Positions 1 through 7,080 of a DNA stretch of 8,525 bases are shown in pieces. The stretch lies in the NCBI GenBank assembly GCA_002327905.1, contig DCUY01000076.1, forward strand, positions 1 to 8,525, written 5' to 3'. The notes under the pieces were generated by a model. It ran no database searches, was not told where the DNA came from, and saw nothing but the letters and a program-made list of their open reading frames with translations. Position 1 is the stretch's first letter. Every line of letters begins with the position of its first letter. This DNA is from Caldifarciminota bacterium UBA2202 (GTDB taxonomy: Bacteria; Hydrothermota; 32-111). Position numbers and translations under genes: made by a program.

Positions 1-110
1 TGCGAATGAGCGCTGGGCTTCTCGCGCCGCCAGACAAAGACGCCATGCGAAGTGTGTGAGCCGACGCTACAATATTCGGCAGTCACATACTGTCAAAACT
101 TCTCAGAACG
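1..110. other. GC-rich segment at the window edge, origin unclear
   Basis: The first 70 bases are about 63% G+C (44 of 70 by hand count), against an AT-rich background in the rest of the window, and composition drops sharply after about position 80. One frame is open from the edge (position 2) to a TAA at 119-121, giving a 39-residue Arg-rich peptide. That could be the end of a truncated gene, but its composition looks like spurious translation. The reverse strand is also open here. I recognise no domain. A dispersed intergenic repeat or a remnant of transferred DNA is as likely as a gene end. Confidence 0.3.
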
Positions 111-360
111 GATACAGATAAAAGAATATATAATATTAAATGTGACATTTGACCACACTAAAAAAGCAATTTGTGCGCATTACATTCAGTGTCATATAAA
201 ACATACAGAAAGAAAATAAATATTTTTATAAATAAACTTAAATTCAAAAAATTCCAATAGTAATTTTTTTAGGACACCCACATTGAGAATTGACCTGATT
301 ATATCATTATTTTACTGACACTTAGACTTGGCACCCTTAATGACATATAGATAGTCATCA
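111..360. other. AT-rich intergenic region with no gene
   Basis: This stretch leads up to the C25 peptidase gene. I see no open frame with a ribosome binding site, no tRNA-like fold and no tandem repeat. The best sigma70-like pair is TTGACC at 290-295 and TACTGA at 313-318 with a 17-nt spacer; the -10 match is poor, so I do not call a promoter. A short imperfect dyad at 341-357 is listed separately. Confidence 0.5.
341..357. promoter_or_regulatory. Imperfect dyad just upstream of the C25 peptidase gene
   Basis: The sequence TGACATATAGATAGTCA has outer arms TGAC and GTCA that pair exactly, with TAT/ATA inside them offset by one base. It lies 3 nt before the Shine-Dalgarno sequence, in the expected 5' leader or promoter-proximal zone, so an operator is conceivable. 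The arms are short, and in AT-rich DNA this can arise by chance. Confidence 0.15.
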
Positions 361-367
361 AAGGAGG
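361..367 (+). promoter_or_regulatory. Strong Shine-Dalgarno sequence for the C25 peptidase gene
   Basis: AAGGAGG is followed by a 5-nt spacer and ATG at 373. This near-consensus site fixes the start of the long reading frame and agrees with the signal peptide that begins there. Confidence 0.85.
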
Positions 368-372
368 CCTCA

Positions 373-3300
373 ATGAAAAAAACTCTCTCTCTCATCGCAT
401 TAATCTTTCTCTCTCTTATAACATTTTCAAAGGAGATTAAGATTCACATTTCAACTAAGGAAGAAATAAAGAGCGGGAATTACTGCTTTTACAACTCCAA
501 AAATGGTGAATTGATGATTCCCTACATTTATGAAATAAATTCACCAATAGAAATTATCAGTTTAAAATATGATTATATGCACGAAGAGGCGATAAATCTT
601 CCCAAAATAAAGAAAAATCCTGATTACTCTACCTCATCCGTTGATTCAATAATCAATGAAACTCCAAATATACATATTATGATGACAAATGGCAATTCAG
701 GAAGTTCAACAAACTTGATTTTTCAATATTTTCCCGTAATATACTCCGATTCAATTCCTGATGTCACATCAGAGGTTGAAATTACAATTGCTTATAATGA
801 AATTATCTATGAAGGAAAATCAAGCATATTTGACAAAGGCTTTTCAAACGCAGGAACAAAATCCTCAACTGAAAAGACATTGGCTGATTCTGCAACTCTT
901 GATATGGTCATAATCACTTCGGAGAGATTTTCTGATTCATTGTCAAAATTCTGCGAATTTGAAAATCTCATGGGCATAAAGACTCTTATAAAGACTGTCG
1001 AAGAAATTTATTCGCATTTTTCAGGATCTGACAAGCAGGAGAAGATAAGAAATTATATTAAAGAGCAGTATTTAATGAAGGGCATCAGATTCGTTCTTCT
1101 AGCAGGAGAGGATGAAATCGTGCCCATAAGAATGTCCTATTCCACTCTTTATTATCATTACGGATATGTCCCCACCGATTTATACTATGCCGACATGAAT
1201 GGCACATGGAATGCCGACAAGGACGGACTTGTCGGTGAGATCATATCTGACATTGAAGACGGGTTTCCGGACATCAATGTATCGCGCCTTCCCTTTGAGA
1301 ATGAAATCGAACTCAAAAATCTTCTTCAAAAATTTTACGGATATGTCTGTAAAAGCAGTCCGGAAAAAATAAATACATTTCTTCATGCAGGAGCGTCGCT
1401 TTTAACAAATTTAACTGACGGAAGCGGGCAATTGATGACTGACATGCTTGTTTCAATGAACGGAATGGATAAATATTCGCATGAGAGACTCTTCTCCCCC
1501 ATATCCGACAATTTCAATTATCCGCCGTCATACTCCGGAGATATGCAACTTAACAGGTCAAGCTTCATTTCCGAGATTTCCAAGGGCTACCACTTCATCA
1601 ATCACATTGACCATTCATCAGAGTATTATCTGGGAACAGGAAATTTGGAGACAAAGACAGAGTATAATTCGCAGGATACGATATTCCTCTCCAACAGTGA
1701 TTCAGTCTATTCAATAATGTTTTCAATGGGATGCTTTGCAAACGGATTTGACAGGGAATCAGCTTCAGACGGACTTCTTCTTTCCATGAGGAGTAGCATA
1801 ATAAATTTTGTCGGATTCACAAGAACAGGATGGACAAGTTCGCAGGCTCTCATGAACAGATACTGGGCAATGATGGCAGACAGCGGAACAAATTACACAG
1901 GAGAGGCTTTTCGCTTTGCAATGATTGAAAATAATCTTTATTTCAGAGTTGCAATTAATATGACCGGATTTTCTACCATGCCTGTTTATTCACAGGCGCC
2001 GGATTCATTCTTTGTAGCCCTTTCAGATACGATTTTTAGCAGTGATTCAATTATCTTATCAATAAGAGACAGCCACGGAGCAGTGAGCGGAGCAACAGTT
2101 GTATTGATGGACAGTATTAATTATTTAAGAATTAAAACAGATGCTTCCGGAAAAGCAAAAATATCCCCCTTCTCTCTCTTGGGTATGGCGAGCATTGGAA
2201 TTTCAAAGAAGAATCATATACCTTATGTTGATTCTTTTTATGTGAAGGGTCAGTCTTTGATTACTATTGAAGACATAAGTATAATCGATAATAAATATAT
2301 TTCATTGAATATAGTGAATTCTTCAGATTCCATTATCAATTTCAGCCACATTCATTTTGGAGCAAATGATTCAATGTTCTTCTTCAATAAAGATATTTTT
2401 AACATTTCATTTACACCGAATGTATCACAGGCTGTTGTCTGCACTCTCTACTATTTCAAAAGACCTGCGCACAATGCTGTGAAAAAAATAGGATATGACG
2501 CAGAAACAGACAATCTCTCATTCTCGGATTCAGCCTTTGTTTCAATCGAAAAGACAGAGTTTAAAGTAAATGCAATTGAATTCGACCAGACAGAGCCTCC
2601 ATTCATAAGCAGTCTTGCGGTATCAAAATCCAATGCGCTGAGGACTGCGGATGTTTCAGTGAAGATTTCCTCTCTCTCACCCGATATTACAGTTCTTGAT
2701 TCGATTTTCACTTATGAATATTTTGAAGATTCTATTTTAATTGTAAGTGATATTAAATTAAGAAAGAATGATGCCTCTGCGGATTTCAGGAACAATACCT
2801 ACAGAGTAATAGTGAATTTTGCCCTCCGCTCTGACACAATTGATGTAAGCGGACTTCCTGCTGATGTAGAGCTGAATCTTTTTACGAGTCTGCAGACAAA
2901 CTCGATTTCTGTCTATACCAGCCAGACAATATTTAGAACAGACATATACAGAGCTGATTTTTCTTCAAGTGATTTCGCATTGATATACTCCCTTAAAGCA
3001 GGTGAAATACTCTTCTCGGACACTTCCGCTACAATAGGAATAAATCAGTATTATGCAGTCTTCTATGACAATCTCGGAAGAATAATTGATACATCCGAGA
3101 CAGTGAGAGCGAATCTTTATGCAAAGACGGAACTCTCGGATGTGCACTCAAGCGGCTCTTTCTACGGTTCTCTTGACGGAAAGAGATACTATGCCCGTTC
3201 GTCATTCAATTCAGCCGATTTGAACAATGACGGAGCGAAGGAGATGGTCTTTGTCTCTGATGACGGAAGATTTTATATTCTTGACAGCAATCTCAATGAT

Positions 3301-4650
3301 ATCACACCCTTCACTCTCTTCACAACTCCTCATCATGAAACAACTCCTTCCATAGGAGATATCGACAGGGACGGATTCTTAGACATAGTGATAGGAAACG
3401 GCTCCTTTGCTTCTGACACGACCGCATTTGTTATATTCAATCCGATGAGCGCAAACAGAAGAATAGAGCCAGTATGTTCTCTGGGCGTATTGACTGCTTC
3501 CTCCGTAATTGCAAATATTGATGCTGATTATTATAATGAAATAATTTTGGGAACATCAAAGGGACTTTATGTCCTTAAAAGCAATCTTCGCAGAGTCGAT
3601 TATTTCACGAAACAGATAACAAATGTGTGGGGAATAGCAATCTCTGAAGAGCAGTCCATGCTTTTCATCAATGATTATTACGGGAATATATACTCTTATG
3701 ATTTTTCCGGAAATGCAAGAAGCGGTTTCCCGTATAAGACAGCGCATGTGACTTTGACGCCGCTCATATTGACTGATATTGACTGCAACACAAAACTTGA
3801 TGTAGTGATAGGCACAGCAGGCGGGTATCTCTATGTTATTGATCAGGATGGAAATGTCCGAAACGGATTTCCATACGCCTGTCTCTCGGGAATTTACCAC
3901 ACTCCCCGCCTCTTTGATATAAACAATGACCATAATATTGAAATAATCTTTTCCGACATAAATGGCAACATATATGTAATGAACAACAGCGGAGTAAGAG
4001 TCTCTTACTGCTACACAGGAGATCCTACAAACACTTATAATGAGATTTTAATATATGATTTCAACGGAGATATGAAAGAAGAGTTTGTCTTTGTTATGAG
4101 AAGCGGAAAAATAGCTGTTTATAACCAAGAGCTGATTCCTCTCTTTTCACAATTCATAAAGCTTGAAAATATGGTCACAAGCTGTCCCATAGCAGTTGAT
4201 TTTTACGGCGACATGAAGCCTGTTTTAATAATAAGAGATTATGCCGGGCAGATTTACAAACTCAATTCATACTCAAACTCAAGTTCTGTGGGAAAAATAT
4301 CTTTCTCTAAGACACTCTATGACTCAAGAAACACTTCTTTTGTAAACGGATTTCTCCTCAAGTCCGAGAATGAGGACACAATACATGTGATGAAAGAGAA
4401 GAAAAATTCTGTCCTCATAAAAAATGCCATAAACAACAAAATGCTTGCCTTTGCATATAAATCAGGCATAGAGGGACTCTCGGTAATGCTTTTTAACAAA
4501 TTGGGTCAGGTTGTCTCTGAATTCATTCTTCCCGAGAAGAGAGAGTATTATGAAAAGGATCTTGGAAAATTGTCAAGCGGTGAATATTTTGTAACTGTTT
4601 CGGATAAGAAGGAGACTCTTTTGAGAGAGAAGATTCTCATTGTGAAGTGA
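373..4650 (+). CDS. Secreted C25 (gingipain-family) cysteine peptidase with beta-propeller repeats and type IX sorting domain
   Basis: This is a 1425-residue multidomain exported protein. Residues 1-20 form a signal peptide (MKKT, then a hydrophobic stretch ending near FSKE). Residues about 21-175 resemble a propeptide region. The peptidase C25 domain spans about 177-535: it has the PTDLYYAD segment, the PDINVSRLP segment, a likely catalytic His414 in INHIDHSS and a likely catalytic Cys454 in SMGCFANGFD. The usual glycines around the family's catalytic His (GHG) are Asp and Ser here. About 550-640 looks like an Ig or carboxypeptidase-regulatory-like fold, and about 640-940 is beta-rich and unassigned. 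Residues 949-1300 carry FG-GAP/VCBS-type repeats with DxDxDG-like loops (for example 996-1001), probably a beta-propeller. The last ~55 residues (LFNKLGQVV, then LSSGEYFVTV, ending in a basic residue) match the type A C-terminal sorting domain of type IX secretion. Family knowledge predicts an endopeptidase exported through the outer membrane and released or surface-anchored. The substrate is unknown. It stands alone on the plus strand, convergent with the redox operon. Confidence 0.88.
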   Translation: MKKTLSLIALIFLSLITFSKEIKIHISTKEEIKSGNYCFYNSKNGELMIPYIYEINSPIEIISLKYDYMHEEAINLPKIKKNPDYSTSSVDSIINETPNIHIMMTNGNSGSSTNLIFQYFPVIYSDSIPDVTSEVEITIAYNEIIYEGKSSIFDKGFSNAGTKSSTEKTLADSATLDMVIITSERFSDSLSKFCEFENLMGIKTLIKTVEEIYSHFSGSDKQEKIRNYIKEQYLMKGIRFVLLAGEDEIVPIRMSYSTLYYHYGYVPTDLYYADMNGTWNADKDGLVGEIISDIEDGFPDINVSRLPFENEIELKNLLQKFYGYVCKSSPEKINTFLHAGASLLTNLTDGSGQLMTDMLVSMNGMDKYSHERLFSPISDNFNYPPSYSGDMQLNRSSFISEISKGYHFINHIDHSSEYYLGTGNLETKTEYNSQDTIFLSNSDSVYSIMFSMGCFANGFDRESASDGLLLSMRSSIINFVGFTRTGWTSSQALMNRYWAMMADSGTNYTGEAFRFAMIENNLYFRVAINMTGFSTMPVYSQAPDSFFVALSDTIFSSDSIILSIRDSHGAVSGATVVLMDSINYLRIKTDASGKAKISPFSLLGMASIGISKKNHIPYVDSFYVKGQSLITIEDISIIDNKYISLNIVNSSDSIINFSHIHFGANDSMFFFNKDIFNISFTPNVSQAVVCTLYYFKRPAHNAVKKIGYDAETDNLSFSDSAFVSIEKTEFKVNAIEFDQTEPPFISSLAVSKSNALRTADVSVKISSLSPDITVLDSIFTYEYFEDSILIVSDIKLRKNDASADFRNNTYRVIVNFALRSDTIDVSGLPADVELNLFTSLQTNSISVYTSQTIFRTDIYRADFSSSDFALIYSLKAGEILFSDTSATIGINQYYAVFYDNLGRIIDTSETVRANLYAKTELSDVHSSGSFYGSLDGKRYYARSSFNSADLNNDGAKEMVFVSDDGRFYILDSNLNDITPFTLFTTPHHETTPSIGDIDRDGFLDIVIGNGSFASDTTAFVIFNPMSANRRIEPVCSLGVLTASSVIANIDADYYNEIILGTSKGLYVLKSNLRRVDYFTKQITNVWGIAISEEQSMLFINDYYGNIYSYDFSGNARSGFPYKTAHVTLTPLILTDIDCNTKLDVVIGTAGGYLYVIDQDGNVRNGFPYACLSGIYHTPRLFDINNDHNIEIIFSDINGNIYVMNNSGVRVSYCYTGDPTNTYNEILIYDFNGDMKEEFVFVMRSGKIAVYNQELIPLFSQFIKLENMVTSCPIAVDFYGDMKPVLIIRDYAGQIYKLNSYSNSSSVGKISFSKTLYDSRNTSFVNGFLLKSENEDTIHVMKEKKNSVLIKNAINNKMLAFAYKSGIEGLSVMLFNKLGQVVSEFILPEKREYYEKDLGKLSSGEYFVTVSDKKETLLREKILIVK

Positions 4651-4669
4651 TTTTTTCCTCCTTTGCAGA

Positions 4670-4693
4670 GAGCCCCCTTTTTGAAGGGGGCTC
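4670..4693. terminator. 10-bp perfect hairpin between convergent genes
   Basis: GAGCCCCCTT (4670-4679), a 4-nt loop TTTG, and AAGGGGGCTC (4684-4693) form a perfect GC-rich stem. It lies 20 nt after the C25 peptidase stop and 10 nt after the tlpA-like stop on the other strand, so its position fits a shared terminator. Neither strand has a clean U-tract directly after the stem: the plus strand continues ATCAAAAATC and the minus strand TCTGCAAAGG. It may therefore block RNA decay, work with Rho, or be a dispersed palindrome rather than a classic intrinsic terminator. Confidence 0.6.
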
Positions 4694-4702
4694 ATCAAAA
4701 AT

Positions 4703-5221
4703 CTATTTTCCCAGTTCGCTTATAATTATCTCTTCAATCTTGGCATCAGACTCTGACGAGTATCCTGTGAAATTCGCAACTTTATTTCCCTTCTTGTCAA
4801 AAATAAAGACAGCTGGAATTCCAGTGACTTTGTATACTGCATTCAAATCATCATTGAAAAATGCCATTGTGTAATTCATGCCTGATTCTGATACAAAGCT
4901 CTCAATCTCCTCTTTTGTCTCATTGACATTGACTCCTATGACTGTGAGTCCCTGCGATGCATACTTATCATACATTTTCATATAGAAGGGTATTGATGCT
5001 CTGCATGGTCCGCACCAGGAAGCCCAAAAATCTATGATAACGACATTTCCTTCAAACTCCTTTAATGAAAGGGTCTCTCCATCCAATGCCTCCATCCATG
5101 TTCTTTCAAGGAAAAGATTTCCTTTCGGCTCCTCCTTCGCCTCCTCTTTCGGAGAAGGTGCGCATGATGCTATCAGCACAAGAATAAGCAGAAAAATTAT
5201 AACTGCATATTTTTTCTTCAT
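4703..5221 (-). CDS. TlpA/ResA-like lipoprotein thiol-disulfide oxidoreductase
   Basis: This 172-residue protein is a membrane-anchored thioredoxin-fold enzyme that would reduce disulfides in envelope proteins, as TlpA and ResA do for cytochrome c maturation and related tasks. Residues 1-20 are a lipoprotein signal (MKKK, a hydrophobic core, lipobox IASC) with Cys20 as the lipidated residue. A Glu/Lys-rich linker to about 35 follows, then the AhpC/TSA-Redoxin-type fold with active site WCGPC (Cys70 and Cys73) and the cis-proline in TGIP (Pro136). The length suits the family. It is the last gene of the minus-strand operon, and its ATG overlaps the stop of the glutaredoxin gene by 4 nt (ATGA), implying translational coupling. 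A GGGG run 6 nt upstream is the only weak Shine-Dalgarno match. Its natural reductant, a CcdA/DsbD membrane carrier, is not in the window. Confidence 0.9.
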   Translation of the reverse strand: MKKKYAVIIFLLILVLIASCAPSPKEEAKEEPKGNLFLERTWMEALDGETLSLKEFEGNVVIIDFWASWCGPCRASIPFYMKMYDKYASQGLTVIGVNVNETKEEIESFVSESGMNYTMAFFNDDLNAVYKVTGIPAVFIFDKKGNKVANFTGYSSESDAKIEEIIISELGK

Positions 5222-5454
5222 GAGAGCCCCAGCAGTGAATCAATTCTCGCCTGATCAAATCCGACAATTATATTTCCGTCAATCTCTATCACAGGCACTC
5301 CCTGCTGTCCGCTCTTCTGAACCATCTCCATTGCCGCATTTCTGTCAACTGCCACATTGATATCAGTGTAAGGTATGTTCTTTGATGCAAAATACTGTTT
5401 TGCCTTTACGCACCATGGGCAAGTCGGAGTCGAATAAACTTTTACTACTGCCAT
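5218..5454 (-). CDS. Glutaredoxin-like protein, YruB/NrdH type
   Basis: This 78-residue cytoplasmic protein is a single thioredoxin-fold domain. The active site is CPWC (Cys12-Cys15), the cis-proline lies in QGVP (Pro54), and a late VGFD segment (64-67) is typical of small glutaredoxins of the YruB/NrdH kind. Such proteins carry electrons to target disulfides and are often reduced by thioredoxin reductase rather than glutathione, which suits its place directly after trxB. AGGAGG with a 5-nt spacer supports the ATG at 5454. The 3' end overlaps the next gene by 4 nt. The assignment to this small-glutaredoxin class is firm; the physiological substrate is not known. Confidence 0.9.
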   Translation of the reverse strand: MAVVKVYSTPTCPWCVKAKQYFASKNIPYTDINVAVDRNAAMEMVQKSGQQGVPVIEIDGNIIVGFDQARIDSLLGLS

Positions 5455-5459
5455 TTTTT

Positions 5460-5465
5460 CCTCCT
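5460..5465 (-). promoter_or_regulatory. Shine-Dalgarno of the glutaredoxin gene, overlapping the trxB stop
   Basis: On the minus strand AGGAGG lies 5 nt before the glutaredoxin ATG and shares bases with the trxB TAG stop (5466-5464). A ribosome ending trxB would sit on this site, which suggests coupled translation of the two genes. Confidence 0.7.
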
Positions 5466-6423
5466 ATTTGTTTTCTAAATATTTTTCTGCTGAATGAGCC
5501 GCCGTTGCGCCGTCTGAAGCCGCAGTTATCACCTGTCTGAAATCCTTGACTCTAACATCTCCTGCGGCAAAGACTCCATCAATATTCGTCTTCATGTTTT
5601 CATCAGTTATTATGTATCCCTGTTCCGAAAGTTTCACCTGTTTATCCAAAAAATCAGTTATGGGATTGTATCCGATATAGACAAAGACTCCGTCAGCAGG
5701 TATCTGATACTCTTTGTTCGCTTTCCTGTCAGTCACTGTAACTGATTCCACTCTGTCATTTCCGTTTACGCTTTTAACGAGAGTGTTAAGATAAAATTTC
5801 GTATCAGAATAATTTTGTATTCTCTCCTGAAGTATCTTCTCTGCGGTCAGGTACGGAAGGTCCTGCACAAATGTTATGTCCTTCGTGAATCTCTGCATGA
5901 AGATTCCCTCTTCAATTGCGGAATTTCCCGCCCCCACAATCACTATTTTTTTGTCGCGGAAAAGCGCTCCGTCGCATGTGGCGCAGTATGATATTCCCTT
6001 TCCGTGGAATTTGTCCGCTCCGTCCGCCTTTAATTTTTTCGGACTTGCTCCTGATGCTATTATAATGCTCTTCGCTTTGACTTCGCGGGAGGATAGAATT
6101 ATCTCTTTTGTATCTCCTTTAAGTTTTACTGATATTGCTTTTTCGTATGCAAACTCGGCAGAGAATCTCTTTGACTGCTCTTCCATCATCATTGCAAGCT
6201 CAATTCCGCCTACTCCGTCCTTGAATCCCGGATAATTTTCAAGATGCTCTGTTGTCGCAGACTGGCCTCCGGCTATTTTCTCTTCTATTATCAATGTCTT
6301 AAGGCGCGCTCTTCCAGCATATATTCCGGCAGTGAGGCCCGCAGGTCCGCCACCTATTATCACAAGATCGTATATTGACGACTTTACACTCTCTTCCTGC
6401 TTTTTCATCTTTAATTGCAACAT
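5464..6423 (-). CDS. trxB: Thioredoxin reductase-like flavoprotein
   Basis: This 319-residue protein is a low-molecular-weight FAD-dependent disulfide reductase that passes electrons to thioredoxin-like carriers in the cytoplasm. Seen in it are the FAD-binding GGGPAG (24-29), the redox-active CATC (Cys147-Cys150), a second nucleotide-binding motif GAGNSA (164-169) and the C-terminal FAD segment around AAGDVRV (286-292). In E. coli TrxB the second nucleotide domain has an HRRxxxR stretch that grips the NADPH 2'-phosphate. The matching segment here, about 186-193 (VQDLPYLT), has none of those arginines, so cofactor use is uncertain. I start at ATG 6423, 7 nt after the upstream stop, with AGGAG just before it. 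A longer frame from 6504 would overlap the upstream gene by 74 nt, lacks a good ribosome site and adds a non-family N-terminus. The next Met (6408) is an alternative. The neighbouring PDO and glutaredoxin are likely partners. Confidence 0.92.
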   Translation of the reverse strand: MLQLKMKKQEESVKSSIYDLVIIGGGPAGLTAGIYAGRARLKTLIIEEKIAGGQSATTEHLENYPGFKDGVGGIELAMMMEEQSKRFSAEFAYEKAISVKLKGDTKEIILSSREVKAKSIIIASGASPKKLKADGADKFHGKGISYCATCDGALFRDKKIVIVGAGNSAIEEGIFMQRFTKDITFVQDLPYLTAEKILQERIQNYSDTKFYLNTLVKSVNGNDRVESVTVTDRKANKEYQIPADGVFVYIGYNPITDFLDKQVKLSEQGYIITDENMKTNIDGVFAAGDVRVKDFRQVITAASDGATAAHSAEKYLENK

Positions 6424-6426
6424 ATT

Positions 6427-6431
6427 CTCCT
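6427..6431 (-). promoter_or_regulatory. Shine-Dalgarno that decides the trxB start
   Basis: AGGAG on the minus strand ends 3 nt before ATG 6423 and its first base is the last base of the upstream TGA stop. The spacer is short, but the site is far better placed for 6423 than for the alternatives at 6408 (18 nt away) or 6504 (no site). Confidence 0.55.
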
Positions 6432-7078
6432 CACAAAATAGAATTAAGAATCTGTCTAAGATATTCTTCTTCCGGAAGAGCCCCTTCAAAGTGGTGTTTT
6501 TCATTTATAACCACGCGAGGAACTCCCTGAACTCCGTATTTGTTTGCATAATCAAAGAATGTATTTGAATCTATCATGTCTGCCTTTATATTCTCATTTG
6601 CCATTGCGAATTTATGCGCCGTTCTCACTGCGGGCGGACAGTAGGGGCATGTGTGCGTCACAAACACCTGTATATGAACAGGCTTTGAAATCGCTTTCAC
6701 TGTCTCAATGAGCCCCTCATCTATCGATATGGTGTCATTGCCTATATCCACAATGTCTTCAACAAGAGAGGAAAATTCATATCCTGCAGGTATGCCGTAA
6801 AACTTCACTCCCAAATCCTTGTCAGCCATTAAAACAAGAGCCGGTCCGCGCTTCACATCGTATTTCGCGACCTCTTCCTTGTTATTTTCAAATGAAAATT
6901 CCTGAATTTGAATCTTATCGGATATTGACTTCAATTCATCAAGTATGGATTTTATGTCATTGCAGAATGTGCAGAATTCCTTCTCTTCTGTCGTAAACAA
7001 AAGTATATTAACATTTCTCTTCATTCCAGTGAATAATCCCTTCAAGTATTCCCTGTCTTCGTTTGATAAAAGCGCCAT
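6431..7078 (-). CDS. Two-domain protein disulfide oxidoreductase (PDO / glutaredoxin-like)
   Basis: This 215-residue cytoplasmic protein consists of two tandem thioredoxin folds, as in the archaeal and thermophile PDO family (for example the Pyrococcus furiosus enzyme). The N-terminal half has CTFC (Cys36-Cys39) and a cis-proline in RGPA (Pro79). The C-terminal half has CPYC (Cys144-Cys147) and a cis-proline in GVPRVV (Pro187). Both active sites look intact. Family members are reduced by a TrxB-type reductase and act as general thiol-disulfide carriers or isomerases, so this protein could stand in for thioredoxin here, directly upstream of trxB. ATG 7078 is preferred: AAAGGAG lies 5 nt upstream, whereas the in-frame GTG at 7084 overlaps that ribosome site. 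The gene begins 2 nt after the anti-sigma stop. Confidence 0.9.
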   Translation of the reverse strand: MALLSNEDREYLKGLFTGMKRNVNILLFTTEEKEFCTFCNDIKSILDELKSISDKIQIQEFSFENNKEEVAKYDVKRGPALVLMADKDLGVKFYGIPAGYEFSSLVEDIVDIGNDTISIDEGLIETVKAISKPVHIQVFVTHTCPYCPPAVRTAHKFAMANENIKADMIDSNTFFDYANKYGVQGVPRVVINEKHHFEGALPEEEYLRQILNSIL

Positions 7079-7080
7079 TG

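Noticed and set aside
141..157. CRP/FNR-like dyad TGTGACATTTGACCACA
   Set aside because: The spacing is one base too long for a CRP site, only the TGTG/CACA ends match and the site is over 200 nt from the nearest start codon.
328..344. Possible sigma54 promoter from TTGGCAC
   Set aside because: The -24-like TGGCAC is present, but the required GC of the -12 element is absent at the right spacing.
2451..3933. Open frames of 60-125 codons on the minus strand inside the C25 peptidase gene
   Set aside because: They lie opposite a clear 1425-codon gene, lack recognisable domains and are explained by codon bias of that gene.
5034..6235. Plus-strand open frames opposite the tlpA, glutaredoxin and trxB genes
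   Set aside because: They are antisense to well-supported genes, show no family motifs and have no suitable ribosome binding sites.
6424..6504. Longer trxB frame starting at 6504
   Set aside because: It would overlap the PDO gene by 74 nt, has no good ribosome binding site and adds 27 residues not expected in the family.
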